Part shown: piece after piece, positions 50,593 through 60,351 of the stretch
Layout: each line of letters opens with the position of its first letter
Position numbering within the stretch: position 1 is the stretch's first letter
From: Carboxylicivirga sp964602515
GTDB taxonomy: Bacteria; Bacteroidota; Bacteroidia; Bacteroidales; Marinilabiliaceae
DNA: 64,000 bases
NCBI GenBank assembly: GCA_964602515.1
Contig: CAZRRJ010000004.1
Coordinates: forward strand, 62,001-126,000
Reading direction: 5' to 3'
Position numbers and translations under genes: made by a program
The notes under the pieces: model-generated
The model's database searches: none
What the model was told of the DNA's origin: nothing
Seen by the model: only the letters and a program-made list of their open reading frames with translations

Positions 50593-50682
50593 CGATTTAA
50601 ATGTTTTTGTGCATAGTTAATAGTGTAAATCAAGGGAGTAAAAAATAATTACGTGTTGATTTATAATTAACAGTGTTATTGG

Positions 50683-52515
50683 TTAAATCATTTTGCCTTC
50701 GTTATTAATCAGAATTATTTCCAGTTCAAATCCTTTAACAACAGTGTTACACACATTCAGGCAGTGTATTTTTAAAGCGTTAAAAAATGGCTCTTCTGCT
50801 TCAAATGGTATTATTTTTTCCAATTCACGAGCCATTGTTATGTTTTTTACCTGCTTAAGTATACCTGTTTTGTAATGTTTTTTTTTGGCTAAATTGATAA
50901 GAAAGTCTTTATTCATAACAACTTCACGACTATGTGTATCCAGGTGCCCTTCTGCCAGCTTAACGGCTTTACCTGTCATTATGCCCATTGATACTTTTTT
51001 AATTCCTTTGCCTGATACTGCTTTTAAGGCTTCGCCAATGTAATTGCCATATTGTACAAAGCAGTAATCATCTAAATACTTAAAGTGCTTTTTCAAATAG
51101 CGTTCACTTCTGCCCCCTGAATTCATAATTAAGTGTGTTGCATTACTCTCTAATACCACGGCTACCTGCCGCTTTATAGTTGCAATATAGGCTTCTGCCG
51201 AAAAAGGCTTTATACGTCCTGTACTACCAATAACAGACAAGCCCCCTTCTACTCCCAAACGAGGGTTAAAAGTTTTCTCACCCAAGCGTTTGCCTTGTGG
51301 AATAAAAACTGAGACATCAAAACCACATTCCAATTCGTATTCTTCTTTAAGAATTTCCAACTCACTACAAATCATAGCACGCGGTACTTTGTTTACTGCC
51401 GGTTCACCAATGGGTAAGCCTAATCCCGGTAAGCGAACAGTACCAACTCCTTCTCCCTTTATAAAACGGATATCTTTTGTACTGTTATAGCTTATTCTGC
51501 ATCCTATTACCATTCCATCGGTTAAATCAGGGTCATCACCACTGTTTTTTATTACTGTAACCCATGCTGAGGATTTATCATGTCCTGAGCTGTGAATTAA
51601 CATACTTACCATTTCTCCATCAGCTAAATTTATGGTTTCTTCTTTTTTACATTGCCCGGTAAGCAGGTAGTTTGCAGCTGCCTTAGCACAAATTGTAGCA
51701 CATGTTCCGGTGGTATAACCGTGTGCCAATTCTGATTTAGGTAATACAAAATGAGTCTGCATATACTTTCGTAAATCGGCTCTGCATTTTATTGTTTCGG
51801 AATATAGTGGTAAAGCAGGTCGTGTTAATACTATTAAGGGAATCCGAAATAAACGCGCCAACTCAATTTTTTGATCAAATAATCCGTTAAAGCCACTGTC
51901 TTTTGTTAAAAGCACTTTTATTTGATGTTTTTCAACCAGGGCTTTGGCATCATCTAAATTCTTAAAGGCCATGGATGCAATAAGTTGTTCTTTTTTCACT
52001 CCATTCTGTAGGGCTAGTTCCCACGATGAAGGTTGATCCAGTATTCTATACCACATCTTATAATTGGGAAGTTGCCGGTGCAGGTATCCCACACTTTTAA
52101 CACCCATAAGTGATAGTACGCTACTTTGATTACCCGACTTTACAATGTGCAGCATTTCATCAATGGTGTTGACATATGTTACCAGTGGGTCATCAACTTT
52201 TGCCATAAAAGAACGTTCAACCCTAAGCGATGGTAATGAAAGTTGTGCTGTACACAATCCAATATTTTGATGCAATTCATCGGCATAAGGATGAGCTGCA
52301 TCAACAACCAACTGTATGTGTTCTTTTTTGCAAAACGCCAGCATTTGTTCAAAGGTTAAGGCACCATTTATTTTGCTACATCCTTCTGGCACTTTAAATG
52401 CAGATGGTGTTTTTGTAGAGTAAAAAAAGGTAAACCCCATATCACTCAACCAATTGGCCGTAGCTTTACCTTCGGTTGTTCCTCCAAATAATAGTATGTT
52501 GGGTGAGTTGCTCAT
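50683..52515 (-). CDS. cbiJ-cbiD: CbiJ-CbiD fusion, two corrin-ring enzymes
   Basis: A 610-residue fusion. Residues about 1-245 are the CbiJ reductase (cobalt-precorrin-6A reductase, NADH-dependent): ILLFGGTTEGKATANWL and DAAHPYADELHQN. Residues about 260-610 are CbiD, the C1-methyltransferase of cobalt-precorrin-5B: HGYTTGTCATICAKAAA, then GDDPDLTDGMVIG and GEGVGTVRLPGLGLPIGEPA. In the anaerobic pathway CbiD acts before CbiJ. Both halves look full-length, so the fusion would let the intermediate pass between them. It lies 30 bases downstream of cbiG-cbiF and 90 bases upstream of cbiM. Confidence 0.93.
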   Translation of the reverse strand: MSNSPNILLFGGTTEGKATANWLSDMGFTFFYSTKTPSAFKVPEGCSKINGALTFEQMLAFCKKEHIQLVVDAAHPYADELHQNIGLCTAQLSLPSLRVERSFMAKVDDPLVTYVNTIDEMLHIVKSGNQSSVLSLMGVKSVGYLHRQLPNYKMWYRILDQPSSWELALQNGVKKEQLIASMAFKNLDDAKALVEKHQIKVLLTKDSGFNGLFDQKIELARLFRIPLIVLTRPALPLYSETIKCRADLRKYMQTHFVLPKSELAHGYTTGTCATICAKAAANYLLTGQCKKEETINLADGEMVSMLIHSSGHDKSSAWVTVIKNSGDDPDLTDGMVIGCRISYNSTKDIRFIKGEGVGTVRLPGLGLPIGEPAVNKVPRAMICSELEILKEEYELECGFDVSVFIPQGKRLGEKTFNPRLGVEGGLSVIGSTGRIKPFSAEAYIATIKRQVAVVLESNATHLIMNSGGRSERYLKKHFKYLDDYCFVQYGNYIGEALKAVSGKGIKKVSMGIMTGKAVKLAEGHLDTHSREVVMNKDFLINLAKKKHYKTGILKQVKNITMARELEKIIPFEAEEPFFNALKIHCLNVCNTVVKGFELEIILINNEGKMI

Positions 52516-52545
52516 ATAAACAAGTGCTATGTATTTAGTGGGTTA

Positions 52546-54375
52546 TTATTCGTCCTTTTTACCTTTCCTGAATAAGTGGGTAAATTTTGGGTCGTATAAT
52601 TTGGAGCGGTTATCGCGATTATCAATGGCTTCTCCAACAACGATCATAACTGTTAAAGTCAAATTATTTTCTTTCACAATTGTCACTAAATCTTTTAGTT
52701 GTCCCCGCCAAATTTTTTCTTCTTTCCATGTTAATTTATAACATACAGCTATTGGTGTTTCAGGCGGATAACCTTCGAGCAGCTGACTTTGCATATCTTC
52801 AATAAGGGTTACGCTTAAAAAAAGACATATGGTACTCTGAAACTTAGCTAATTCTGATAGCTTTTCGCGCGGAGGCATTGGCGTACGGCCTTCACCCCGC
52901 GTTAAAATGATGGTTTGAATACGCTCTGGTATGGTAAATTGTGATTGCAAACGGGCTGCTGCTGCCTGAAATGATGAGATACCGGGTACAATTTCATAAG
53001 CGATATGGTGTGCGTCAAAAAAATTCATCTGTTCCTGAATAGCCCCATAGATACATGGATCACCAGTATGCAGTCGCACAACCAAATGACCATTTTTCCA
53101 TGCTTCGTACATCACAGAGAATTGCTCTTCTAAATCCATTTGTGCTGAGTTACGAACAACACAGCCCGTTTTAGCATAATGGGTAAGTTGCTCTGGTACC
53201 AGGCTACCTGCGTATAATATTAAATCGGCCATTTGTAACAGGCGCTTACCTTTTACAGATACCAGTTCTGGGTCGCCCGGCCCGGCTCCTACAATATAAA
53301 CTTTTCCGTTTCTTTCCTGTGCAAAATCCATAGCAACCGCTAAGGTAAAATGCTTGCCTTGCTCATCGCACCCCTTGGTTTTTGAAACCAATAAACGGTG
53401 GTTACCGGAACCAAGCAATGCAGATGCTTCAGATACATTTTGTGCTCCTGTAGCTTCCAGCGCGACAGCTGATGTTTCCAGTTTATCTGCCACCCTGTTA
53501 AGTTCAACAGCAGTATGTGTTTTAAACAAAACACCAGTCATCCGGGCTGCCTCAACAAATGCCTGCTCGTCTTTTTTAAGGTCAACGGAATGAAAGGCCT
53601 GAATAGATAAAGGACTCAGGCCTTTTTCCTGTAAGATTGTTTTAATGGTTTTCTGATAAAATAACGCATTCAATCCTTTTTGAGATCCCGTACCTAAAAC
53701 CAAACATCTGGGCCGGAAAAAAAGCGTTGGCTTACATGTTGCAGTCAGGTAAGGCGTAACGGCAATAAGTATATCATAATCCGCTTCATTAAGCTCACTA
53801 AACTGATGAAATAACTCAACATGAGCAGGTAAGCTGCGTTCTAAAAACTGCGTACCTGCATCCTTTGTCTCAATAATCAAAGCTGTTTTTGCACCATTTA
53901 CAAACTGTGCAATCAATTCATTTTCGGTAGTATTAACATACTCATTGGTCCACAAATAGGATTTTCCAATAATATCCAAAGCCCATAAATCCAGCGTATC
54001 ACTGGCAGTAGTAACCACAGCATGACCTCCTGTAATACGAGCAATACGGCTGGCCAGGGCATTAGCACCACCCTTGTGCCCTGATACTACAGGCTGTACA
54101 AAGCGCCCATGAATATCCAAATTAATAATAGCCGGATCAGTTTGCTTACTCTTCAGATAAGGCGCAATACTACGCACACAAATCCCCAAAGAACCAATAA
54201 AGATAATGCCCTGATGCGTTGCAAATACTTTATTAAGAAAGCTGGTAACAGAATCTATCTTTTCTGTTCCTTCGTAGCCGGCTACTGAGTATATTGATGC
54301 ATCCAGTTCCTGATTTAGCAATCCGGCTATTGGTAATGCATTTATATTGTTGATTATAATGGCTTGTTTGTCCAT
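52546..54375 (-). CDS. cbiG-cbiF: CbiG-CbiF fusion, ring opening and C11 methylation
   Basis: A 609-residue fusion. Residues about 1-340 are CbiG (cobalt-precorrin-5A hydrolase), with FIGSLGICVRSIAPYL and GHKGGANALASRIA in its N-terminal part and LVLGTGSQKGLNALFY at the core. Residues about 355-609 are CbiF (cobalt-precorrin-4 C11-methyltransferase), a tetrapyrrole methylase: VYIVGAGPGDPELVSVKG, RLHTGDPCIYGAIQEQM, and EIVPGISSFQAAAA. The order in the protein is opposite to the pathway order (CbiF, then CbiG). It lies 137 bases after cbiET and 30 bases before cbiJ-cbiD; that 137-base gap shows no clear terminator. Confidence 0.93.
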   Translation of the reverse strand: MDKQAIIINNINALPIAGLLNQELDASIYSVAGYEGTEKIDSVTSFLNKVFATHQGIIFIGSLGICVRSIAPYLKSKQTDPAIINLDIHGRFVQPVVSGHKGGANALASRIARITGGHAVVTTASDTLDLWALDIIGKSYLWTNEYVNTTENELIAQFVNGAKTALIIETKDAGTQFLERSLPAHVELFHQFSELNEADYDILIAVTPYLTATCKPTLFFRPRCLVLGTGSQKGLNALFYQKTIKTILQEKGLSPLSIQAFHSVDLKKDEQAFVEAARMTGVLFKTHTAVELNRVADKLETSAVALEATGAQNVSEASALLGSGNHRLLVSKTKGCDEQGKHFTLAVAMDFAQERNGKVYIVGAGPGDPELVSVKGKRLLQMADLILYAGSLVPEQLTHYAKTGCVVRNSAQMDLEEQFSVMYEAWKNGHLVVRLHTGDPCIYGAIQEQMNFFDAHHIAYEIVPGISSFQAAAARLQSQFTIPERIQTIILTRGEGRTPMPPREKLSELAKFQSTICLFLSVTLIEDMQSQLLEGYPPETPIAVCYKLTWKEEKIWRGQLKDLVTIVKENNLTLTVMIVVGEAIDNRDNRSKLYDPKFTHLFRKGKKDE

Positions 54376-54512
54376 ATCTGAAATTTAGTATCAAGAAATA
54401 AGTATCAGGACATAAGACTGTTTTACAAGATGTCACCTTTATTGACCTGTGTCCTTTTTTTAAAATCATGATCGTTTCACATTATTCTTTTTATCTGTTT
54501 ATCTCAAAAAGC

Positions 54513-55718
54513 TTAACATCTTTTTGACTTACTCCCCTTTATTGCCTGAAATATGGTGACAGTATTGTGTTCATCCTGCTGTATTGTTATTGCATCACTT
54601 ATCCTTAGCTTTAATTGTGTGCAAGCTTCTCTAAAAGCATTCGCTGTTTGTATGCTTACAGCATTAAATACAATTATTCCATTAACCTTTAAGCGGGCTT
54701 CCAGTTGTGTCATCATATCTGCCAACCGGCCTCCATGCCCGCCAATAAAAATACAGCTGGGCTCTGGCCATGATGATAAATCTGTTTTATAAAAGTCACC
54801 TATACATGCTTCTATACCGGGTATTCTGTATTTTAATTGGTTTTTCTGCATTAATTCGCGCGATTCTTCCCTTTTTTCAATGGCATACACTTCAACATGA
54901 GGTGCCACCTGTTTTGCTTCGATAGAAACTGAGCCAGTACAAAAACCAATATCCCACATCACTTGTGCTATATCAAGCTTTAGCATGGATAAAGACATTA
55001 AGCGGATACTACGCTTGGTTATCATCTTAGGCCGTCCTTCAAGGAAATGGAAATCTTCTTCTGGAATTCCCATTACACGACTGAAGTGACTTAACTTTTC
55101 GAATATTAAACAATTGGGGGCTTCGGCTTCAACAACACTTAATTCCTGTATACTTAAAATTCTCACTTGTTGCCTGTCGCCACCCATTCGCTCGCCTAGA
55201 TAAACCTTGTAATTGCTTAATCCAACTTTTAGCATGCGTTGTCCTATAGCAGCAGGTGTTTTCTTTTTATCTGTTAATACACCAATAAGTTCGGTTCCCT
55301 TTATCAGTTCCTTATCCAGGTTTACCCACGGGCGACCTGTCAGGGTTGAGGTCACCATATTTCCATAAGGTAAATGGCTGTGGTGCGCCAGCATTTGCAA
55401 ACTGTTAAAAGCAGGATACACGTTTATCTCTGCCTTATAAAACTCTCTTTTAATGGTATTTCCAATACCAAAAAACAAGGGGTCACCAGAGGCAAATACA
55501 ATTATTTCTGTATTTAACTGGCGGTATTTATCAAATGTTGATTTTAAAGGTATAGCAACCTCAATCCATTGATGTCCAACAGGTAGTAATTTTTCCACCA
55601 GCTTATAATGACGTGCACCTCCTGAAAAATAATGTGCACCACCTATCACACGCTTTACCTTGCCTGTAAAAACAGGAACAGACTCATCTGATATGCCAAT
55701 GATATGGAATTTACACAT
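54513..55718 (-). CDS. cbiET: CbiE-CbiT bifunctional precorrin methyltransferase/decarboxylase
   Basis: A 401-residue fusion (CobL type). The N-terminal half (about 1-195) is CbiE, methylating C5 of the corrin ring; FASGDPLFFGIGNTI is its SAM-binding signature. The C-terminal half (about 210-401) is CbiT, which methylates C15 and decarboxylates the C12 acetate; its SAM motif is WDIGFCTGSVSIEA and IFIGGHGGRL follows. The common form of the motif is DIGAGTGS, so FC in place of AG is a small deviation. A GTG codon directly before the ATG was ignored. The start overlaps the stop of cbiH-cbiC by 8 bases. Confidence 0.92.
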   Translation of the reverse strand: MCKFHIIGISDESVPVFTGKVKRVIGGAHYFSGGARHYKLVEKLLPVGHQWIEVAIPLKSTFDKYRQLNTEIIVFASGDPLFFGIGNTIKREFYKAEINVYPAFNSLQMLAHHSHLPYGNMVTSTLTGRPWVNLDKELIKGTELIGVLTDKKKTPAAIGQRMLKVGLSNYKVYLGERMGGDRQQVRILSIQELSVVEAEAPNCLIFEKLSHFSRVMGIPEEDFHFLEGRPKMITKRSIRLMSLSMLKLDIAQVMWDIGFCTGSVSIEAKQVAPHVEVYAIEKREESRELMQKNQLKYRIPGIEACIGDFYKTDLSSWPEPSCIFIGGHGGRLADMMTQLEARLKVNGIIVFNAVSIQTANAFREACTQLKLRISDAITIQQDEHNTVTIFQAIKGSKSKRC

Positions 55719-57102
55719 CACGACCGGGTTTTAGGGTTTCAGCTTCATCACGACTTAATACAGCATTAACAATGGTTGCTGCAAGGTTAGAACCTCCTTT
55801 TCGCCCTTCTATACTTATAAAGGGCAGGTTGGCAAAGGTTTTAAGGCGATGCTTTGACTCTTCAACATTTACAAAACCAACCGGGGCACCAATAATGCCT
55901 GCCGGATAAAACTTCTTCTTACGCATCAGCTCTGTCAGCTCAATTAGTGCTGTTGGCGCATTGCCAAATACATACAATGCATCCGGATGCTCCTCAACAG
56001 CTAAACGAATGCCTGCCTGTGTGCGTGTAATATTCTTTTCTTTTGACAAGGCCATGGTTCGTTCATCGTGTAAATAGCATTTAATGTTGATACCATATCG
56101 TTCGCAGGCTTTTTTACGTATACCACTTTGCACCATAGTTACGTCGGTAATTATAGTACCTCCTTTTAATAAATACGCATTGATACGGGCCACAGCATCA
56201 TTTTTTACCCTGAGGAGGTTCTTCATTTCAAAATCAGCTGTGGTATGAATACAGTGCAGCATTACCCATTTTTCTTCGTTGGTAATGTTAAGGTCACTTA
56301 AGTGTTCAGCAATAGTGCTAAAACTTTCTTGCATAATAAGTGGTCCGGGTGCACCCTCCTGCTCGTATTTAGAATAATAGCCACGCGGTGTTATAAAACG
56401 ATTATTGGCGACATAACTTTGTGAGTTACCAATAACAACTATTGAGAACATATCCACAATATCCGGATTAAATTCAGCCAGTGTAGTTAAGGTTATCTGT
56501 TCTTCATCGCGCTCTACCTGGCGAACAACTGCAACAGGTGTAGTTCCTGCGCGTTCCTCAAGAAATAACTCTTGTAAGCGGTACAATTGCCAATAACGTT
56601 TTTTGCTTCTCGGATTATATAACACGGTAACAAAATCGCCATAAGCAGCGGCTTTCATCCGTTTTTCAATCAATTTCCATGGCGTTAATAAATCTGATAA
56701 TGAAAGTATTACAAAATCGTGACTTAATGGCGCTCCCAGCTTAGCTGCAGCGGCCTGAAAAGCAGAAATACCGGGCACAAGCTCTACTGGTATACCTGTC
56801 TGTCGCTTATCAGCCATTTCAATAATTAACGAAGCCATACCGTAAATACCGGCATCACCCGAACTGATAACTGCTACTTTTAAGCCGGCTTCTGCTTTCT
56901 CAAAAGCAATTTTAGCACGCTCTATTTCCTGACGCATTCCTGTGTCTATACAGTCGGTTGTTTCTTGTAAGTAGTCTTGTATAAATTGAAAATAATATTT
57001 GTAACCAATAATAACATCGGCCTGTTTTATCGCTTCAACTGCCGGATTCAGGAACAAATCCGGGTTTCCCGGCCCTAAGCCAATTACTTTTATATTTCCC
57101 AT
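55711..57102 (-). CDS. cbiH-cbiC: CbiH-CbiC fusion, C17 methyltransferase and methylmutase
   Basis: A 463-residue fusion. CbiH (about 1-240) methylates C17 and contracts the ring of cobalt-precorrin-3: IKVIGLGPGNPDLFLNPAVE, SSGDAGIYGMASLI and ELVPGISAFQAAAAKLG. CbiC (about 255-463) moves the C11 methyl to C12 (methylmutase) with the catalytic His in LHCIHTTADFEMKN and GAPVGFVNVEESKHRL. The two are distant pathway steps (early and last), so the fusion is not for channelling the immediate intermediate. It follows cbiL by 26 bases. Confidence 0.93.
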   Translation of the reverse strand: MGNIKVIGLGPGNPDLFLNPAVEAIKQADVIIGYKYYFQFIQDYLQETTDCIDTGMRQEIERAKIAFEKAEAGLKVAVISSGDAGIYGMASLIIEMADKRQTGIPVELVPGISAFQAAAAKLGAPLSHDFVILSLSDLLTPWKLIEKRMKAAAYGDFVTVLYNPRSKKRYWQLYRLQELFLEERAGTTPVAVVRQVERDEEQITLTTLAEFNPDIVDMFSIVVIGNSQSYVANNRFITPRGYYSKYEQEGAPGPLIMQESFSTIAEHLSDLNITNEEKWVMLHCIHTTADFEMKNLLRVKNDAVARINAYLLKGGTIITDVTMVQSGIRKKACERYGINIKCYLHDERTMALSKEKNITRTQAGIRLAVEEHPDALYVFGNAPTALIELTELMRKKKFYPAGIIGAPVGFVNVEESKHRLKTFANLPFISIEGRKGGSNLAATIVNAVLSRDEAETLKPGRDV

Positions 57103-57128
57103 GGTTAGTTTTTAATAGTCAGCTGCCA

Positions 57129-57842
57129 TTAGCTAACCGTATTTTGTTTTATTATAATTATTGAAAAATACGGTATGCGTCGCTCTTTTAAATCATTAAT
57201 ATCTGATGTGATAAATTCCTTATCTGTACCCATATATTCACCATAAAAAAAATCCAGTTTCTGCTTTTTAAGGAAACTGACTATCCATGCTTTTACCTTT
57301 GAAACTTTCATCATCACAACTGTTTCATTGGCTTGTACATATGATTCTAATGTTGCTTCATCTCTTACTTCCGGTACAACAAGTACTTTGTCTGTTTGCG
57401 TACAAATGGGAATTTTTCCTAATGAGCCACCAAGAATAAAAGCCGGTACACCCGGTATCATCTCGTAGTCTGTTTTGGCTTTTTTAAAATTATCAATCAA
57501 GTAAGCAAATGTACTGTAGAATGCAATATCGCCTTCGCTAACAATAGCTACATCCTTCCCATTCTGACAATATTCAATACTTTGAGCTGCTAATTGCTGG
57601 TAGGTTTTATTAACTACTGAACGATCATATTTCATAGCAAGCTCTACTGCCACCAACTTTGACTGATCAATTTCAAGGTGTGCCAGTACCCGATTAGCCA
57701 TACTGCTTTTCATACCCTTACTATTAATGGTTGTGGGATAAAAAATAACATCAACCATTTGCAATACCTTCAACGCTTTGAGTGTAATCAATTCCGGATC
57801 TCCAGGGCCAAGGGCTACACCATATATTTTTCCTTTGCTCAT
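57129..57842 (-). CDS. cbiL: CbiL, cobalt-factor II C20-methyltransferase
   Basis: A 237-residue tetrapyrrole methylase for C20 methylation. KIYGVALGPGDPELITLKA at the start, IVSEGDIAFYSTFAYLI in the middle and EMIPGVPAFILGGSLG are the CbiL-type SAM and substrate motifs. Length is normal. It is 8 bases downstream of cbiX and 26 bases upstream of cbiH-cbiC. Confidence 0.93.
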   Translation of the reverse strand: MSKGKIYGVALGPGDPELITLKALKVLQMVDVIFYPTTINSKGMKSSMANRVLAHLEIDQSKLVAVELAMKYDRSVVNKTYQQLAAQSIEYCQNGKDVAIVSEGDIAFYSTFAYLIDNFKKAKTDYEMIPGVPAFILGGSLGKIPICTQTDKVLVVPEVRDEATLESYVQANETVVMMKVSKVKAWIVSFLKKQKLDFFYGEYMGTDKEFITSDINDLKERRIPYFSIIIIKQNTVS

Positions 57843-57850
57843 ATTTTGTT

Positions 57851-58723
57851 CTAGTGGTGGTGGTGACCTTTACATTCTTCTCCATAATGGTGGTGGCCAT
57901 GCTTATGGTGATGATGCGGCACATAGTTCTCCAGAGTTGCTTTATCCACTGCTTCTACCAGGTTTACTTCACCTGCTTCAACATCAGCCAATCGCTTTAA
58001 AAGTATTTTAGATAAGGCATCTGTCTCGCTTAATAAGGGTGTTATATACACTTTACGCTCTGGGTATTGCTCTGCAAAAGCTGTAAACTGCTTCAAAGCT
58101 TTATCCATATATATGCCTGGAAAAAATACATAAGGTACAACTATAATATTTTTATACGTGAGCTGACCGGCTATTTTTAAGGCATCAGCTACCGATGGAT
58201 AGGTCATACGACTACAAAAGCCATTAAGCGCAAAAGCAAAATTATTCGACTCTTGCACCATACGCGTTAAACGTGCTAAATCACCATTTGCTTCAGGTTT
58301 TGATGCACCTACACCCAAACCAAGAAAAAGTGTATCTTTCTCTTGACCTCCAAGCTCTGCGGCTACACTGGCAATTAAATTATTTGACAATTGTACCATA
58401 TCACCACAATCGCCAATATATGATGCTAACTTAATGCTTACTGCATATTTCTTTTGTAATTGGTATAACATGCAAGGGATATCCTTCTGAATATGTACGC
58501 CTGTGAATAAAAACACAGGTAAAGCGAAGATTTCTTTTACTCCTCTTTCTGTTAATAGCCTTACCCCTTCTTCAAAATCGGGTTCTGATAACTCTAGAAA
58601 GCCTGCTTCTACTTCATATCCGGGTAATAATTGAGCAAATTCCTCAGCATATTTTTTAAAAGCTTCCTCACCACGTTTTACCCGTGTGCCATGGCCACAT
58701 AGTAATATTCCTTTTTTAGACAT
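57851..58723 (-). CDS. cbiX: CbiX-type cobaltochelatase with His-rich tail
   Basis: A 290-residue chelatase that inserts cobalt into sirohydrochlorin (the anaerobic, early-insertion route). It has two homologous halves: the active His is in ILLCGHGTRVKRGEEAF (His10) with FALPVFLFTGVHIQKDI, and the second half has NIIVVPYVFFPGIYMDK. The C-terminus is unusually rich in His (HHHHKHGHHHYG and GHHHH within the last 23 residues), a likely metal-binding or cobalt-storage tail; His tails occur in some CbiX proteins. It lies 148 bases after cobA, the largest gap in the operon, and directly before cbiL. Confidence 0.94.
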   Translation of the reverse strand: MSKKGILLCGHGTRVKRGEEAFKKYAEEFAQLLPGYEVEAGFLELSEPDFEEGVRLLTERGVKEIFALPVFLFTGVHIQKDIPCMLYQLQKKYAVSIKLASYIGDCGDMVQLSNNLIASVAAELGGQEKDTLFLGLGVGASKPEANGDLARLTRMVQESNNFAFALNGFCSRMTYPSVADALKIAGQLTYKNIIVVPYVFFPGIYMDKALKQFTAFAEQYPERKVYITPLLSETDALSKILLKRLADVEAGEVNLVEAVDKATLENYVPHHHHKHGHHHYGEECKGHHHH

Positions 58724-58871
58724 ATATCAGTTGTTTAGGATTAATAGTTAATGTTATAAATCCATTTATTATAAGCATATATAACCTTGTAGAAACTCCA
58801 CTGAACGATGCTATACCACATTTTTATGCTTTGTTTATGCTCAAATAATCTGAATTTATTTAACAGTAACT

Positions 58872-59645
58872 TCATAATGTATTTGGTATTGCAGATTTAA
58901 CAAGGGGGTTTAATTTATCTGAGAATTTCACCACCTCTCCAATAACCATTAGTGCAGGTGGCTTAAATCCGGCCTCTTGCATTTCTGTATCAATATTTTT
59001 TAATGTTGATGTTAGCATTTCCTGCTGAGGATATGTGCCCCAACGAATAAGTGCAACCGGTGTTTCATGAGGTTTACCACCAATACACAACTCGCTGGCG
59101 ATACGGGCAGCATTACTCACCCCCATATAAACCACAATGGTATCAGATGCTTTAGCCAATGCCTGCCAGTCAACTGCACCAGCCCCCGAACTTGCCGGAT
59201 GCCCTGTTACAAATGTTACTGATGAAGCAATATGACGTGCGGTAACCGGTATACCCATATAGGCGGGAACAGCAACACCTGAGGTAATCCCAGGGACTAC
59301 CTCATAATCAATTTGATGCTCAATTAATTTTAATATTTCTTCGGCTCCTCTGCCAAATACAAAGGGGTCACCTCCTTTGAGCCTAACAATAGTGCTACCT
59401 TGCTTTGCATAGTGTACCAGTAATTCGTTTAACTCATCTTGTGGGTAGGTGTGTTTGTCTTTCTTTTTACCCACGTATATCAGTTCGCAACCTGGTTGAC
59501 AGTATTCCAATAATGCTTTATTAACGAGGTAATCATACAATACCACGTCTGCTTTTTTTAGCAGTTTAACAGCTTTGACTGTGATTAACTCATCATCGCC
59601 CGGGCCTGCTCCCACTAGATAAACTTTTCCACACTCTGGGTTCAT
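58872..59645 (-). CDS. cobA: Uroporphyrinogen-III C-methyltransferase
   Basis: A 257-residue SUMT that makes precorrin-2, the first committed step of B12, siroheme and coenzyme F430 synthesis. GKVYLVGAGPGDDELITVKA (N-terminal), VRLKGGDPFVFGRGAEE and VVPGITSGVAVPAYMGIPVT are the SUMT signatures. It lacks the dehydrogenase domain of CysG because that step is the neighbouring sirC-like gene, 3 bases upstream. It probably also supplies siroheme. Confidence 0.95.
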   Translation of the reverse strand: MNPECGKVYLVGAGPGDDELITVKAVKLLKKADVVLYDYLVNKALLEYCQPGCELIYVGKKKDKHTYPQDELNELLVHYAKQGSTIVRLKGGDPFVFGRGAEEILKLIEHQIDYEVVPGITSGVAVPAYMGIPVTARHIASSVTFVTGHPASSGAGAVDWQALAKASDTIVVYMGVSNAARIASELCIGGKPHETPVALIRWGTYPQQEMLTSTLKNIDTEMQEAGFKPPALMVIGEVVKFSDKLNPLVKSAIPNTL

Positions 59646-59648
59646 TTC

Positions 59649-60254
59649 CTATATATCATTTAGGTTTACGTTATTCTCTTCAATCGATAAAATAAGCTCG
59701 TCAATAAGCACATTCATTTCATTGCACAACTTCTCTTTTTGCGATTTACCTGCGGTAAGCATTGCATTCCTTAAAACTGCAACTTCATTAACCTGCTTAT
59801 TTGTTAGTACCGAAAGTTTACTCTGAAAATAGCGACGCAGCCTGGCAGATAAGGCCGGTGATTGCCCCTGAGTAGTTACACCAACATGTAAATCACCAAC
59901 AGCACATAAAGCGGGCAAAATAAAATCGCCTTCTTCAATACCATTAAGGCTATTCACCAATATATTATGCCGCTGAGCTTCATCATATACCTGTTTGTTA
60001 ACCTCCTTGTTATTGGTAGCAGCAAAAACCAGAAAAAAGCCTTTAACATCACTTGTTTGATACTGACGCTGAAGGAAAATCACGTTTGACTTTTGTATCA
60101 ACTCAGTAAGTGCAGGTGTTAATTCTTTGGAAATAACAGTTATGGCAGCACCTGCCTTACTAAGCTTCATTACTTTTCGTTCGGCCACACGGCCACCACC
60201 AACAACAAGGCAGGGTTTATTTTTTATATCAATATGTATGGGATAATACTTCAT
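59649..60254 (-). CDS. sirC: Precorrin-2 dehydrogenase (SirC/CysG-N type)
   Basis: A 201-residue NAD-dependent enzyme oxidising precorrin-2 to sirohydrochlorin, with a Rossmann motif VGGGRVAERKVMKLSKAGA (about 19-37), followed by FAATNNKEVNKQVYDEA and NSLNGIEEGDFILPA. The C-terminal domain (LRRYFQSKLSVLTNKQ) is present, so it may also act as a ferrochelatase as in the CysG N-terminal domain, although this cannot be judged. It is the first standard gene of the operon behind the cobalamin riboswitch. Confidence 0.92.
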   Translation of the reverse strand: MKYYPIHIDIKNKPCLVVGGGRVAERKVMKLSKAGAAITVISKELTPALTELIQKSNVIFLQRQYQTSDVKGFFLVFAATNNKEVNKQVYDEAQRHNILVNSLNGIEEGDFILPALCAVGDLHVGVTTQGQSPALSARLRRYFQSKLSVLTNKQVNEVAVLRNAMLTAGKSQKEKLCNEMNVLIDELILSIEENNVNLNDI

Positions 60255-60351
60255 GGTTTTATTAATTAATACATAAATACCGGTAATCTGTATCTATAGA
60301 TATGAATTGCAAGTAAGCCTGTTTTTTTTAACAAGATAAAATGTGCAACTC

